A DNA stretch of 64,000 nt from contig NC_064619.1 of the NCBI RefSeq assembly GCF_023898315.1, positions 304,272,150-304,336,149 of the forward strand, written 5' to 3'. The notes beneath the pieces are model-generated. The model was not told the DNA's origin. It worked only from the letters and a program-made list of their open reading frames with translations, and searched no databases. The translations under genes and the position numbers were made by a program. Numbering within the stretch: the first letter of the stretch is position 1; each line of letters opens with the position of its first letter. The DNA is from Schistocerca nitens. Taxonomy: Eukaryota; Arthropoda; Insecta; Orthoptera; Acrididae. Below are positions 18,890 through 30,198 of the stretch, piece by piece.

Positions 18890-20265
18890 GGTTGTTGATC
18901 TGATACTGTAGGCGTAATTTAAGAAGGGATTTTTCGAAAATCTACCGCTAACAAGGTCAAATAGAGGATGAAAGGTCTTTCGAAAAATTTCGCTATTAAC
19001 GCAATTTTGAAGCTAAACCTACGAATGTTATTTGTTGCCTCTGTCAGACATAAAGAAATAAGGGTTTCAGCATTTTTAAAAAAATTAACTACAAAGTGCA
19101 TAAAATAATGGATGAAAGTTAATTTTGAAACAGAATCATTATTGAAGTACTACTAAAGCATTTTTAAAGCTACATCTTTGGAAGGTGGTATTTGACTTAA
19201 CGGTTGGAAATCTAAAAAAATCGTGTCTCTGTGTTTTTGGAAATATAACCCTTAAGGGGGAGAAATGGCGGATGAAAATGTTTATGAAAATACAGTATTT
19301 CATTATTAAAGCATTTTAAAGCTAAATCTAACAAATTATGTATTTGGCTTAGCGATTAGAAACAAAATATTATATGTTTCAGTGTTTTGGGAATTTACCA
19401 CCTCAGGGGATTAAATAGCCAACGGCCTTGCCGCAGTGGTAACACCGGTTCCCGTCAGATCACCGAAGTTAAGCGCCGTCGGGCTGGGCTAGCACTTGGG
19501 TGGGTGACCATCTATTTTCACCAGCGCTGTTGGCAAGTGGGGGTGCACCCAGCCCTTGTGAGGCAAGCTGAGGAGCTACTTGCTTCAGAAGCAGCGGCTC
19601 CGATCTCGGAAACTGACATCGGGCCGGGAGACCGGTGTACTGACCAAATGCGCCTCCACATCCGTATCCAGTGACGCCTATGGGCTAAGGATGACACGGC
19701 GGCCGGTCAGTACCGTTGGGTCTTCCTGGCCTGTTCGGGAGGAGTTTAGTTTTTATGAGATTAAATAGGGGATGAAACAATCTATGGAAATATTTCATTA
19801 CGAAGGCATTTTTGAAAAAAAATCTCTGAAAATTTGTATTTGGCTCCCAGGTTAGAAATAAAAAGATATTTGATTCAGCGTTTTCTGGAAACTCAACCCC
19901 TAAGGGAGGGAAATAAAGGATGACAATGTTTATTAAGATATTTCGTTACATTGAATGATAGTTAAGGCTAAATCTACGAAAATTGGTATTGAGCTCTAAA
20001 GAAATATTTAGCAGGAGATGAAAGTTTAATGGAAGGAACACCACAAAGACACAAAAGTAGGATTAACAAAGACCTCCTACTGGAATCGCTATTTTGGTCA
20101 GAAGTACATTTGGGAAACACGATGTTTCTATGGCTTTATTTAGCGTGAAAAGTTTAGAAGATATTGCAATTTGTGAACAACATAAAACATTCGATTACAG
20201 ATGAACAAAAAAGTCTGTACAGATAACAGAGTCTACACGAGCGCTAGATAGTTGTAAATAAATCA
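18890..20265 (+). repeat. minisatellite-bearing composite repeat, copy 1
   Basis: About six degenerate units of 140-160 bp follow each other, each marked by 'GGATGAAA' (near 18,967, 19,109, 19,269, 19,770, 19,918 and 20,015), 'AAAGCTAAATCTA', 'GTATTTGGCTT' and 'TTTCAGTGTTTT'. They are followed by a unique tail (about 20,090-20,265) with 'AGTACATTTGGGAAA' and 'GTGAACAACATAAAA'. Array and tail recur together in inverse orientation at 45.0-45.76 kb, so the array is part of a dispersed element rather than a local expansion. A 5S-derived SINE interrupts it. Confidence 0.75.
19419..19758 (+). mobile_element. 5S rRNA-derived SINE with target duplication
   Basis: The first 95 bases match the start and middle of eukaryotic 5S rRNA: 'GCCAACGGCC', 'GATCACCGAAGTTAAGC', 'GTCGGGCT', 'ACTTGGGTGGGTGACC'. 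The last three hold the internal control region used by TFIIIA and RNA polymerase III. After about 19,512 the sequence leaves 5S and continues as an unrelated 240-base body. The perfect direct repeat GATTAAATAG flanks it at 19,409-19,418 and 19,759-19,768. A diverged second copy is at 36,966-37,296 on the minus strand. Confidence 0.9.
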
Positions 20266-20318
20266 GTGTTTTAGTTGCAGCCAGCTCATGACAGTGATCC
20301 GGAAGGCGGGATTTTCCT

Positions 20319-20338
20319 GGGGGGGGGGGGGGGGGGGG
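20319..20338 (+). repeat. poly-G tract
   Basis: This run of 20 G lies directly left of the LTR-like sequence that starts near 20,349. Its length may be affected by sequencing or assembly. Confidence 0.85.
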
Positions 20339-20348
20339 AAGGAAGAAA

Positions 20349-21043
20349 TGCACGGACCTGAGCCACACCCCAGTGTTGTATCCAGGGCAACAGCCATTGA
20401 CCTGCTGTCGCAATACCCTCAGCAAAAGCAGGCCACTTCCGTGGTTCAACGTACCATGGTATAGCAAGAGTCCTGCCTTAAGACAGTGGCCTCCGTTTCA
20501 GACACTTCTATGTGTCATAGAAACACAGCTCCTTCCGCATAAACATCCCCGGACAGCATTATTTAAACCTCAAAAGGACAGACTGTCGTCGTTGAGCAGC
20601 TGGACTATGCCATGGCGTCCAGTCTGCGCCCCCCGAAAACATAGGAGCTGCACAGTCTGGCATCTCCATGGCTCTTGGCCTCAATGTTCCAGCCATCTTC
20701 GCACATTCCAGGCTCAAACTGAGGACTCCTTTGCCCTGTGTCACGGGGGAAGATGCAGGCTGCTATATTCTCGGTGACTATTGCGTCACGGTGACCAGCC
20801 TGCTAAGGTTGGGAATCTCGACGCATCCTCCCATACAGCGGCAAGGTGCCTCGTGATCTGCATTACTGCTGACTAGGCCGGGGCAGGAAGGTCAACACAT
20901 CGTGAGATACTGCCTGTGTCGGTGAATTTGCCTCACTCGCCAGGGATCAACGAGGGTAGCATCAAAGACTGAATGAATGTAAAAGAAAGTAGCAATAAAG
21001 GATTTCTTGTACCCACAAGCTGCCCTATGCTGCTGCACCTTCA
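20349..21043 (+). repeat. LTR-like repeat related to 12,465-13,074
   Basis: It is colinear with the LTR at 12.5-13.1 kb, sharing 'GTATCCAGGGCA', 'AGACACTTCTATGTG', 'GAGGACTCCTTTGCCCTGTG' and an AATAAA at 20,994-20,999. It is clearly diverged and has no recognisable primer site after it, so it looks like an old solo LTR or fragment. Confidence 0.65.
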
Positions 21044-21889
21044 TCTGTCTCCGAAAAAAATAAACCGCCCACAACAAGTAATCCTAGACACCGCATTAAA
21101 CTTGCACGGAAGTAATATTTTTGGAAAGCATAATTTGCGACCATCTTTTGCAGCGATACGAAATTGCAAATATAAACAGAATAGAGTAAACGCGAAACTG
21201 ATCTTACTGGAACCTTAAAGCAGACAGAGAGCAATATTCACAGTGAACTTGAAACTAAACCCAGACAGCGACATACAGTATCCCTAGATGGTAACTGTAT
21301 TCATTCAGTATAGCAGAACAATTTGACAGCTTGCTCAGTCTTGATATGGCAGCTGTGACGTCACACACCACGACTTTGCTTCGCGTGTAAGTCGCTCCAC
21401 CTTGGGATTGAGCTCACTGGTTCGAGGCTCAGGTGTTCGATTTTGCTATCGGTTTGCTGACGGCCCTAATACATCCAGCTGTCGCATATCCAGGTTTCAC
21501 ATTTGAAGTATGTTGCGTTTATAATGACAAAATACAAGCATTCTTTGCATAACAGTTACATTGAGTTATGACTGACGTCATGTGTCACGTTCGTTTCCTT
21601 GCACCACATGCACTTTTTAGCCTATTAACGGTTTCAGTAATTTTTTCAAGCAGCGGGTCTTCGTTCTGGACCATGACTATTGGTTTCCTGACACTAACGA
21701 CACATTTTTGCGGCATATGTGTGATGCATCTTGTGTAGTACGAATATTTTTACCATTGATTATGCGCATAATTCCCCGAGAGTAGTTCGGTAGGAGTAAA
21801 TAAATGTTCATGTTATGTAGCGTCAGTCATTACATCAAAGTTGACCTTAATCCAACGCATTCAGGCTGCTAAGCATTAGTGTTACTGTG
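21044..21889. other. unassigned sequence
   Basis: No gene, inverted ends or known repeat recognised. Confidence 0.4.
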
Positions 21890-22795
21890 GCATGACCGGC
21901 ACCTTCACCGACCACACCCAGCGCCTCACAAAACTATGCCGGAGGCGGCAGATTAAGACCTACCCGCAAGCGTGCCATTAACAAGCTTGGTCTTCCATTC
22001 CTCGCTGTTTGCGATTTGGGGGGAGGCGCTCGCATACACGCTACAGACGCTCTACCCCCTCTCATTGGGGACGTGGGATTGGATGTGGTTCCAGCATGAC
22101 GGATGCCTCACACACTATGAACGTGTATCCGGCAAGTTGTGGACACAATCTTTGCATAGCGGTGGATCGCACGTGGAGGTCTGGCCTGTGAGATGGCCAG
22201 GCCGGTCACCCCTGCGGGAAGGCGTTACACTTCTTATTCTGGGGCGCAGTGAAAGCGTTTTGTACCGCAAACCCCCAGCGACACCAGAGGAAATGCAACA
22301 ATGTATTACCGCTGCGTGTGCGGCAGTGTCTGTGGAAACACTACATTCTGTGCAACGCTCACATTTTCACCGTATTCACAATCGCTTACATGCAAACGGT
22401 AGGCACTTCAAACATTTGTTGAGGTGGCGCAGATTCATGGGGCGTCAGGTTACCGTTTCTTTGTGACTACGTTTTCTGTGCTGAATGTCATGAACCAACT
22501 TGAAGTTTCTGTGGGCGATATGTCACTAATAATTGTGTGTAGCACACAAGAATTACATCTTATCACTAAATTGTACCTCTAGTTTTCATTTCTCTAGAAA
22601 AAAACACACATGAGCTACTTTTTAAAAAACGAGCTCTGTGTTGAGAGTGGTGTTCGTTGACCTTTATGGATTATTCATTCCTGCCCATTGTCTGATTCCC
22701 CGACATAGGTGCATCCCTGACCAATTGCATTTTTCACATTTTGTTTCATTTTGGAAATACATAAGGTGGCAGAGTTAGGTGGAACACCCTGTGCT
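21890..22795 (+). mobile_element. Tc1/mariner-superfamily relic, 3' part
   Basis: It contains the C-terminal half of a transposase and a right end reading GGTGGAACACCCTGT, which has the look of a terminal inverted repeat. The matching left end was not found, so the 5' part is lost. Confidence 0.7.
21972..22466 (+). pseudogene. transposase C-terminal half
   Basis: The frame encodes 'WDWMWFQHDGCLTHYE', where D is the second catalytic Asp of the DDE triad in the usual WFQxDG context. The third acidic residue region is damaged by frameshift: 'VWPVRWPGRSPLREG' stands where W-P-x-R-S-P-D-L-x-P is expected. The tail 'PPATPEEMQQCITAACAAVSVETLHSV' and 'RIHNRLHANGRHFKHLL' is typical of insect transposases of this group. 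The N-terminal helix-turn-helix domains and first Asp are missing. Confidence 0.75.
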
Positions 22796-24650
22796 GTATA
22801 GGAGAGTCAGTGGATTCATCTTTCTTCTTACTTTCATTCCATAGATACTATTTTTTTTAGGATTCTCTCGGTATTCAAATAATATTATCTAATTATTGGC
22901 AAGTAAGACTATATCATCAGAATCAGATAATGTGTTCTTTGCTTTACGACAATGTATGATTTCTCTGTGTTGTTGCTCCAGAACACATTTTTCCTTTTAT
23001 TTTCACTATTTTTAGAATGTTTATCACAAATTTTTCTGACTGAAAATACCTTCCTCTCTATGTCGATGTTTACTCTTTCACGTAAAATAATTTCGGGAAG
23101 AATGATACAGTGTTCTTTATTTAATCTACTATCGTCGTCGTGAGTGGAATTACTGGTAATCTGAACTGACGTACCGAAATGAAGCCTCATATTTTCTGTA
23201 TATTGTTATGCGGTGGAGCAGGCTGCTTCACCTCATTGCCACGTGGAGGAACGGAGGAGCACGACAGAGGCAGACGAGACCTGCTGAGTGGGAATCCTTA
23301 GCTCTCATTCTTCTGTGAACGCAAGTCCGTCTTAATCGTTTAAAACTTCTCAGTTGAAGCGTTCTATCTTCCGTTTCTCGATGACGAAGTGATGAGTCCT
23401 CTGCTTGCGCATTTCATACAAATTTTGCCGTTGACACTGGTTTTCTTGGTCACTTTTTTAATGACAGCATCAGTGACAACCCATAAATTCTGTGAAATGT
23501 GCATATAGATATCGAATACAACTGTAAGCAAGAAATAGATGAGAAACCACCTCTCCCCTTCCCCCTTCTCACACAGTCATGATGTTTTAAGATCAAACAT
23601 GTATCGAAGTGAAAAAACACGTTTCTGTAGTTGCAGGCGCAGTAACGGAATTAATAAACCAATTACTCAGCAGCTACCGATACCATGCACACACAAATAA
23701 TAATTTGACTATTGTTGTTCTGTTAGTATCAGCACACTGAAAAGGTGTGATTAATTAATATGTATGTTTACAACGCTTGCATGAAAACATATCAGTCATA
23801 CAATTGCATTAACGATAACGTTTTGGAATTTCGCATGCTATTCTGCTCTAGACTATGTCGTAATTCACAACCGACGGACAGTCGCATTCCTGTCGCACGT
23901 ATTCTTCCTCTTCTCAGCAGTGGACAGTACTCTGGTATTAGGAGAGTTACACTGCCCGGAAATCCCGAGAGAAGTACAAAGCGATTTTTAGAACTAAATT
24001 TTGAATCTGCATTTATGATCAGTTGAATATTGGCTGCCACAGACTACTGGAGCACAGTTAAAAAGGCGTTTCGGCAGCATGTAACTAGTACTAGGATGAA
24101 GAATGTTGTTGACACTGTTCAGATTATAATGTCTGACGCTTTTGTAGTAATTATGATTGGTAAAATTAATGGAATTTCTACATCAAAGATTAAAAAACAA
24201 CGAATAGGAAAAATCGAAGAGAGAAAGATATTCGTGCTGATCTTTTCGGATCAAATCCTCATTCAAATAGTGATCTTTTTTCTCGATCATGAGGACAACT
24301 CCATGGTTCTGTAGGAATTTTGGGCAGAGTTGCCGTATCTGCCCATTGCTCTAGCCTTCAGCTCTTCGCCGTGTAATGAACTTTATGCCTGTGTTGGTAA
24401 CTGAAGTGGCCAAGAAAGACAACTGCAAGGAGATAACACATTAATAAGCTTGTTTACAATACGTAAACTTAACAGTTCAGAAATACATAACTCTAATTGT
24501 TATGAATACTTCTGCGGTGCTGAATTGTATGCAAAAAGAGTAATGTTATTCATGGAAACAATCTTGGCTGCTGATACAATCTGATAAGTCACTGACAAGT
24601 AGTAATGCATAGTGTCGTAGTGCTATGCCGACGTAATTGCTCATTGCAGT
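22796..24650. other. unassigned AT-rich sequence
   Basis: I see no gene with family features. A 94-residue frame at 24,030-24,314 (plus) is Lys/Ile rich and unrecognised; it is probably a chance frame in AT-rich DNA. Confidence 0.4.
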
Positions 24651-24683
24651 CTTCCGTGCTAAGGTTAATACAAGACTGTAGAT

Positions 24684-25190
24684 TCAGCGAGTCTGGGAGT
24701 GAGCCTCTGGCTGTTTAAAAAGACACGCCGACCAGAGTCGCAGACTGTCCCGTTGATTCAGCGTCAGACGGAAGTCTTCCAATTTTTGGCCGTATAGCCG
24801 AGGACTGTGCCATGAGGTCGAAGAGGAAGGATCTCTAAATCCGTCGGAACTCAAAGGCACATACACATTTTGTATTCCCAGTCCAGCACTTTCAAGTGTT
24901 ACCACACCCACGTTTCCATGAGAGTCGCAGAATCTGTAACCTTCCATCAGGCGGCTGAAATGTTTGTCACAGCCTTCATCGTCAGTGAACTGGAGATATA
25001 CAGTGCTGGAGAAGGTAGACAAGTCGATACCGAGCAGCTCTTTCGGATCAATGTGTATAACGTCTCGTAAAAATCTCTCCCATTTTTGGGCCTTGGGTCT
25101 CGAGTACGTTGCGTCAAACTGCAGATTGATCGTGGCTTTCCAGTACGAAATAGCCCACGGACGTAAGGAATATAACTATGACACTCCGTA
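24684..25190 (-). pseudogene. retroelement gag/ORF1-like fragment
   Basis: The minus strand encodes, after one upstream frame interruption, 'WKATINLQFDATYSRPK', 'ERFLRDVIHIDPKELLGI', 'FSSTVYLQFTDDEGCDKHF', 'GYRFCDSHGNVGVVTLESAG'. This pattern of a strand-helix-strand domain with 'L.GI.LS..S.TVY.....' is one I associate with gag or ORF1 proteins of arthropod retroelements that also carry zinc knuckles. No knuckle or other retroelement domain is present nearby, so it is a fragment. A host origin cannot be fully excluded. Confidence 0.5.
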
Positions 25191-25289
25191 CTAGCGCGGT
25201 GGCGCGGTAAACAACAGACTGGAAACGCAACACAGAGCAGCCGGGAGATCTGCATCGCTCTACAGGCAAAGGCCGACTTCTACTAACCT

Positions 25290-25810
25290 ACTTCGGCACA
25301 GCAATTCTCTCAACTGCACAGATTACCCAGGCATGCCTCTCTCCTCGATCCATCTTTTCATTGCCACCCCAGTCTGCTTTAAATTCCCCTTACACACGAA
25401 CAGAATTGCCGAGACTCTCCATGTTCTGGAATGGCACCTCATCATCGAGCGTAAATGCGAGATCCAGCCTGAAACCCAGGTGTAGGTAAATATATAAATG
25501 AAATGACACAAAACGGAGATTTTCTGGCTGTCTTATGTATACAGACTGATGCGGCGAGTGAAAATTCGCACCAAAGTCGGGATTTGAACCCAGGTTTGAT
25601 GCTTACTAGCTATGTGCACTAGCTACTAAGCCACCTTGGTAAAGCAGCTCCCACAACTGCACAGATTACCCTGGCACGTCTCCCTCCTCCATCCAAATAC
25701 TCACTGCCGCACCAGTCTACTTTAAATTCCCCCCTCACACACGAACAGAATTGCCGAGGCTCTGCACATTCTGAAATAGCACCACAGCATCGAACTTGAA
25801 TGATCATAAA
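25290..25810 (-). repeat. tRNA-like short interspersed repeat, two partial copies
   Basis: Segments at about 25,300-25,470 and 25,650-25,800 align with each other ('CTGCACAGATTACC', 'CACACACGAACAGAATTGCCGAG'). Between them, on the minus strand, 'GGTGGCTTAGTAGCTAGTGC' and 'GGGTTCAAATCCC' look like the A and B boxes of a tRNA-derived SINE. The two copies lie in direct orientation. Confidence 0.55.
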
Positions 25811-26597
25811 CTTGCCGCTTCAGTTTATATATATATAAAATCATATGTGTACGAGACCAGTAAAGTCTCTGAAATTGCGTCATTTCATTTGTAAGTTGTA
25901 TTTATTCGTGTAGTTGAGGTCTCTTGAGGAGTAGCCACTTTTGACCGACCTCGTACTGCTGTATGGTTATCATTTCCTAAGTTCCAGAACTGTTGCAAAA
26001 GTCTCGAGATGGCACTTTGTATTACATTCAACGCTGCTTAGGCCGCGATCTGTGTTTGATCCACTTCATTTATTCTACCTTGCGAAACACTGACAGTAGG
26101 AAACAAAGGATCGTATGGCACTGATGACTGGGAGACGGTCTAGGATTAGGTTCAGTGGTATAAAAGAAATAGGTTTTGTTCCTCCACGTACAATGGCGCC
26201 TTTCCTAACACCAAAGTGGCTGCAGAGAAAGACTGCCATCAACAGTGTCACAAGTTCTCGCTCCATGACACACTGTGGAGAGATTTGAAATTCAATCCAG
26301 GACGTTGGCCAAAAGTATGGTGATGAGTAATTTTACAACACCATCTTACCTCTCGTAGTCGACAAGTCATGGAGATGGAAAATTGTCTCACCACCAGGAT
26401 TGGATCCGATATGTCCGATTTGGGGTTTTGTAGGTATACATTAGTATTACTTTTTGCCCATGAGCATAATATGCTACAACCGTTTCCAAAGTGTTTTATA
26501 TTTATTATAAAAATGATTGTACAACAAAAAAGTGTTTAAGTACGTCCATAATGATCACCACATAGTATTATAAATTAATGTGACCTGCCACATTTCT
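25811..26597. other. unassigned sequence
   Basis: A short (TA)n tract at about 25,828-25,838 is the only obvious feature. Confidence 0.4.
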
Positions 26598-27343
26598 CTC
26601 TACATCTACATCTATACTCCGCAAGCCACCTGACGGTGTGAGGCGGAGGGTACTTTGAGTACCTCTCCCTTGTGTTCCAGTCTCGTATTGTTCGTGGAAA
26701 GAAAGACTGTCGGTATGCCTCTGTGTGGGCTCTAATCTCTCGATTTTAACCTCATGGTCTCTTCACGAGATATACGTAGGAGGGAGCAACATACTGCTTG
26801 ACTCCTCGGTGAAGGTATGTTCTCGAAACTTCAACAAAAGCCCTTACCGAGCTACTAAGAGTCTCTCCTGTAAAGTCTTCCACTGGAGTTTATCTATCAT
26901 CTCCGTAACGCTTTCGCGATTACTAAATGATCCTGTAACGAAGCGCGCTACTCTCCGTTGGATCTTCTCTATCTCTTCTATCAACCCTATCTGGTCGGAT
27001 CCCACACTGCTGAGCAATATTCAAGCAGTGGGCGAACAAGTGTACTGTAACCTACTTCATTTATTTTCGGATTGTATTTCCTTAGGATTCTTCCAATCAA
27101 TCTCAGTCTGGTTCAAAATGGTTCAAATGGCTCAGAGCACTATGCGACTTAACTTCTGAGGTCATCAGTCGCCTAGAACTTAGAACTAATTAAACCTAAC
27201 TAACCTAAGGACATCACACACATCCATGCCCGAGGCAGGATTCGAACCTGCGACCGTAGCGGTCGCTCGGCTCCATAATCTCAGTCTGGCATCTGCTTTA
27301 CCGACGATCAACTTTATATGATCATTCCATTTTAAATCACTCC
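26598..27343 (-). mobile_element. 5'-truncated CR1-like LINE (3' end only)
   Basis: It corresponds to about 16,785-17,375 of the LINE at 13.2-17.4 kb, read on the opposite strand, including the 3' end with ATGTAGATGTAGAG-type repeats at 26,598-26,620. The coding part covers the RT C-terminal region ('IEEIEKIQRR'-like) with frameshifts. It is split by a SINE at 27,112-27,276. Confidence 0.88.
27112..27276 (-). mobile_element. tRNA-derived SINE (family A) with target duplication
   Basis: It reads leftwards, with B box GGTTCGAATCC near 27,238-27,248 and the family tail 'GCCATTTGAACCATTTTGAAC' at the left end. The tRNA-like 5' end is shortened. The 13-bp repeat AATCTCAGTCTGG flanks it at 27,099-27,111 and 27,277-27,289. 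It sits inside the LINE fragment, so it is younger. Confidence 0.9.
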
Positions 27344-27894
27344 TGCAGGTAAAGTTTAATCTCAGGAACTACTGTAGGGATTTTGATACGGTTTTCACTA
27401 ATAGATAGACTGATTTACTAGGAAGGTTTGTGAGTATAATTTATCACCGCTACGTCAGACACAAGTCGTCCGGCCATGGATAGTAATTAGTAGCAATATG
27501 AAGCTGGGACAGGTCGCCAGTGTACTTACTAATAAAAGATTTCAAGAACGGAATTTGAGTAGCGTATGAAATGTTTCTTAATTTTGTTCAAATTGGTCTC
27601 CTCTAAAATTTGTTTACATAGGCTTACTCCATTCTTTTCCCCTGTGGTCTTCACTTGTATGCTGAGTTTATTTCGAGGCGTAGGTGCGATTTGCCACTAA
27701 CGCTGTGTGTGAATACCACTTGTGATAGTGAAGGTAAAAATAGCAGCATTGCACGAGATGCATGTGGCAGTAATGTTAGTGATGCATGTTCGTCAGAGCC
27801 ATAGGGTTACGAAGTAGGTCTCTAATGACTGTAAAAAAATGAACAGAAGCTTAGGTAATCGAACTCAGTTGCACCGGGTAGCCAGGTATGAAGA

Positions 27895-28240
27895 CGTCAG
27901 TGAGGAAGGAAAGGCGACGCGCGCCTGACAGTGAGACAGCAGAGAGAGGCGGAACCTGTGGCGGCAAACAAACGGCGAATTAGCTGAAGGGGCGGCCACT
28001 ACTGCCACCGTGACGAAGCGTGCGTGTGTGCGCTACCGCGTGCAGCTGGCCTTGCGCATTACGCGGCTATTGTGGCAGCCCTGACGGACAGCCGTGTCTA
28101 ACCGCGTCAGCGCAGGCGCCACTGACTCAGGCGCCGCGCCTTCCTGCCCCCACCCCCTCCGCTCCCCTTCCGCGCTTCACGCTGCCGCCGCAGTGGGGCA
28201 TGTGGATACGGCGTAGCTGTAGGTCACACTTCATCAGTCG
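27895..28240. other. GC- and CpG-rich block
   Basis: Unlike its AT-rich surroundings, this stretch is strongly G+C rich with many CG dinucleotides ('GGCGACGCGCGCC', 'GCGTGCGTGTGTGCGC', 'CAGGCGCCGCGCC'). No repeat family was recognised. It could be a CpG-island-like promoter or first exon, or an unmethylated young repeat. Confidence 0.5.
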
Positions 28241-28489
28241 TGAAGCGTAGTTGTTATTGATTGAGCCGAAGCATGTGTCTTCTTTCGATGTGTTCGATTC
28301 TTTCAGTCTCTCGACACCCACTGCGAGTAGTATTTCAATATCACTTTCAATTTTTCCTAATGTAATGTAGCGTCTTTCTTTCCTGGCCTCATCCCATGTC
28401 CTCACATGATTAAAAAAGTTATTATTCTGGGTATCTGCCAGTGTTAGATGCCATATGCCCTTCTTTTCACCCTCCCCCCACCCCCCCAC
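28127..28489 (-). CDS. hypothetical frame next to the GC-rich block
   Basis: A 120-residue minus-strand frame whose middle part ('FFNHVRTWDEARKERRYITLGKIESDIEIL') has a balanced composition unlike the low-complexity Gly/Arg ends. No family recognised. A CAG at about 28,442 could be a splice acceptor. The frame extends into the GC-rich block, where it turns to Gly/Arg-rich sequence that is probably noncoding. It may be an exon or a repeat relic; evidence for either is weak. Confidence 0.25.
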   Translation of the reverse strand: MGGWGEGEKKGIWHLTLADTQNNNFFNHVRTWDEARKERRYITLGKIESDIEILLAVGVERLKESNTSKEDTCFGSINNNYASRLMKCDLQLRRIHMPHCGGSVKRGRGAEGVGAGRRGA

Positions 28490-28499
28490 TCCCGCATCT

Positions 28500-29734
28500 G
28501 TCTGCTTCTACTGTTATCCATGTGAAAGTGTGAGAGCGGTTTCGAAATGTTTGCGAGTCTGTAATTGAGATAGGACGTGGTACCAGCCTAGTATTCACCT
28601 AGTAGGGTGTGGAAAACCGCCTAAAAGCGGTATTCCGGGCATTGTACCGCATAGCCGTAAATCGAAATATTTAAAACTTTTGGGAATCGAAAGCAATGCC
28701 ATCGACTATGTCAACTTGTAATTTGTTCCTCTAAGCATAAATATAGTCCTATTGTCCCTCCGTCTGTACGGTAACTTCTTTCCATACTTGGTGACTTCGA
28801 TAGACACATCCCATCACCATGGGAGGAATAGAAAAGGAACAATGTAAAGAGAATGCGAATGTTCGTTAATCATTTTGAACATTGCATTTGTGGCTATTAT
28901 AATTATTACGACTGGCAGTCCAAAAACAATAAGAAAAAAAGGGGCATGTGAATGGTTAAAAGAAACAAAGAACGACATATTCCATGTCAATTTACTCACT
29001 AAAATCTGATATGCCTAGCGGCCAAAAATTTATTAATAATGTGTCGCGAGGCAACGTTCACAACATAATAAGTAAATATGTTCATTAAATAGGAAATTAC
29101 AGTTTGAAAAAGTTAGACGTAGCTGTAATTTCTGGTGACAGGAAGATAATTTGATTGATACTTAATGTTGGCTTCGTTAAGCCAAATCCCACTGCTCATT
29201 GATTAAACCCTAGTGAACCGAGCAGCGACCAACTAGTTTCGCCATTAAGATATTTAGGGATAATGTTGCGAGGCCTGAAACACTCTTTAATTTTTACAAC
29301 TAAAAAAGACTGAGTCCCATCATACATTGCACAGGATTTGACTGTCAAAATGATAAATGATCGTTTACCATTTTGGCGTGTTTAAAATCAGCTTAAAAAG
29401 ATTTCATCATTTTATGCAAGGACTGCAATACACTTTATGTATAACTTAATATTAGCGCCGATAAGGCTGCTTCAGTGTACTTAATAATGTTAACTAAATA
29501 ATTTGAGAGGATTCATTTGTCTTTTTTAGCTTTTTAATACATTATTTTTAACATATTTCAGTCCAGTTTCTGAATAAGGGCAATGGCTTCAAATAGAACC
29601 TTATGCTGCCACACTCTTCGTAATTTTTTATGGTTCTCTCCATCCTGTGGTCCAGCTGTATTTCTTCTTCTTCTTCCCTTCAAGATTCATTTCCAACTTC
29701 ATGTTCATGCTGTTTGTGAGTTCGGCTTCTTTCT
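28500..29734. other. unassigned AT-rich sequence
   Basis: No gene, inverted ends or known repeat recognised. Confidence 0.4.
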
Positions 29735-29946
29735 TGGTTGGTTGGTTGATTTGTAGTCACCGTTCCCATAGGGTTGGGGAAGGAAGTCGGCCGTGCCCTT
29801 TCAGAGGAACGATCCCGGCATTTGCCTGAAGCGATTTAAGGAAATCACGGAAAACCTAAATCGGGATGGCCGGACGCGGGTTTGAACCGTCGTCCTCCCG
29901 AATGCGAGTTCAGTGTGCTAGCCACTGTGGCAGCTCGCTCGGTTTC
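29735..29946 (-). mobile_element. tRNA-derived SINE (family B)
   Basis: It matches, in reverse, the element at 53,906-54,137: 'GAATGCGAGTTCAGTGTGCTA' region in the tRNA-like head, 'GGTTTGAACCGTCGTCCTCC' across the B box, 'AAATCGGGATGGCCGG', and the tail rich in TTGGTTGGTTG at the left end. It is full length or nearly so. No clear target duplication. Confidence 0.85.
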
Positions 29947-30198
29947 CTTCTTGAAGCACTTCACAAAATAGATGAATCTAGGGTGAGGTTTTCCTATAAC
30001 GTTATTTATTTTGTTGTGTCGTCCTTCAACAGCATTCGTTGTTTGGTGCCTTTTTCAGTAGCAATTGCACATTGTATGGGGGCATCCACATTCTGTAGCC
30101 ATTTGTCCACAAAGTAGTAAAATATGAGAGAACCTTTCGATCCCAGGAGCTTGTGCATGAATCTCAACCCATCCATTACTTAACGTTCTCCTATTTTA

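Noticed and set aside
19419-19512. Functional 5S rRNA gene
   Set aside because: Homology stops at about 95 bases, the 3' part is replaced by unrelated sequence, there is no T-run terminator at the proper place, and direct repeats flank a longer unit.
28020-28250. 76-residue Pro/Ala-rich plus-strand frame
   Set aside because: It lies in the GC-rich block, where stop codons are rare by composition; there is no other sign of coding.
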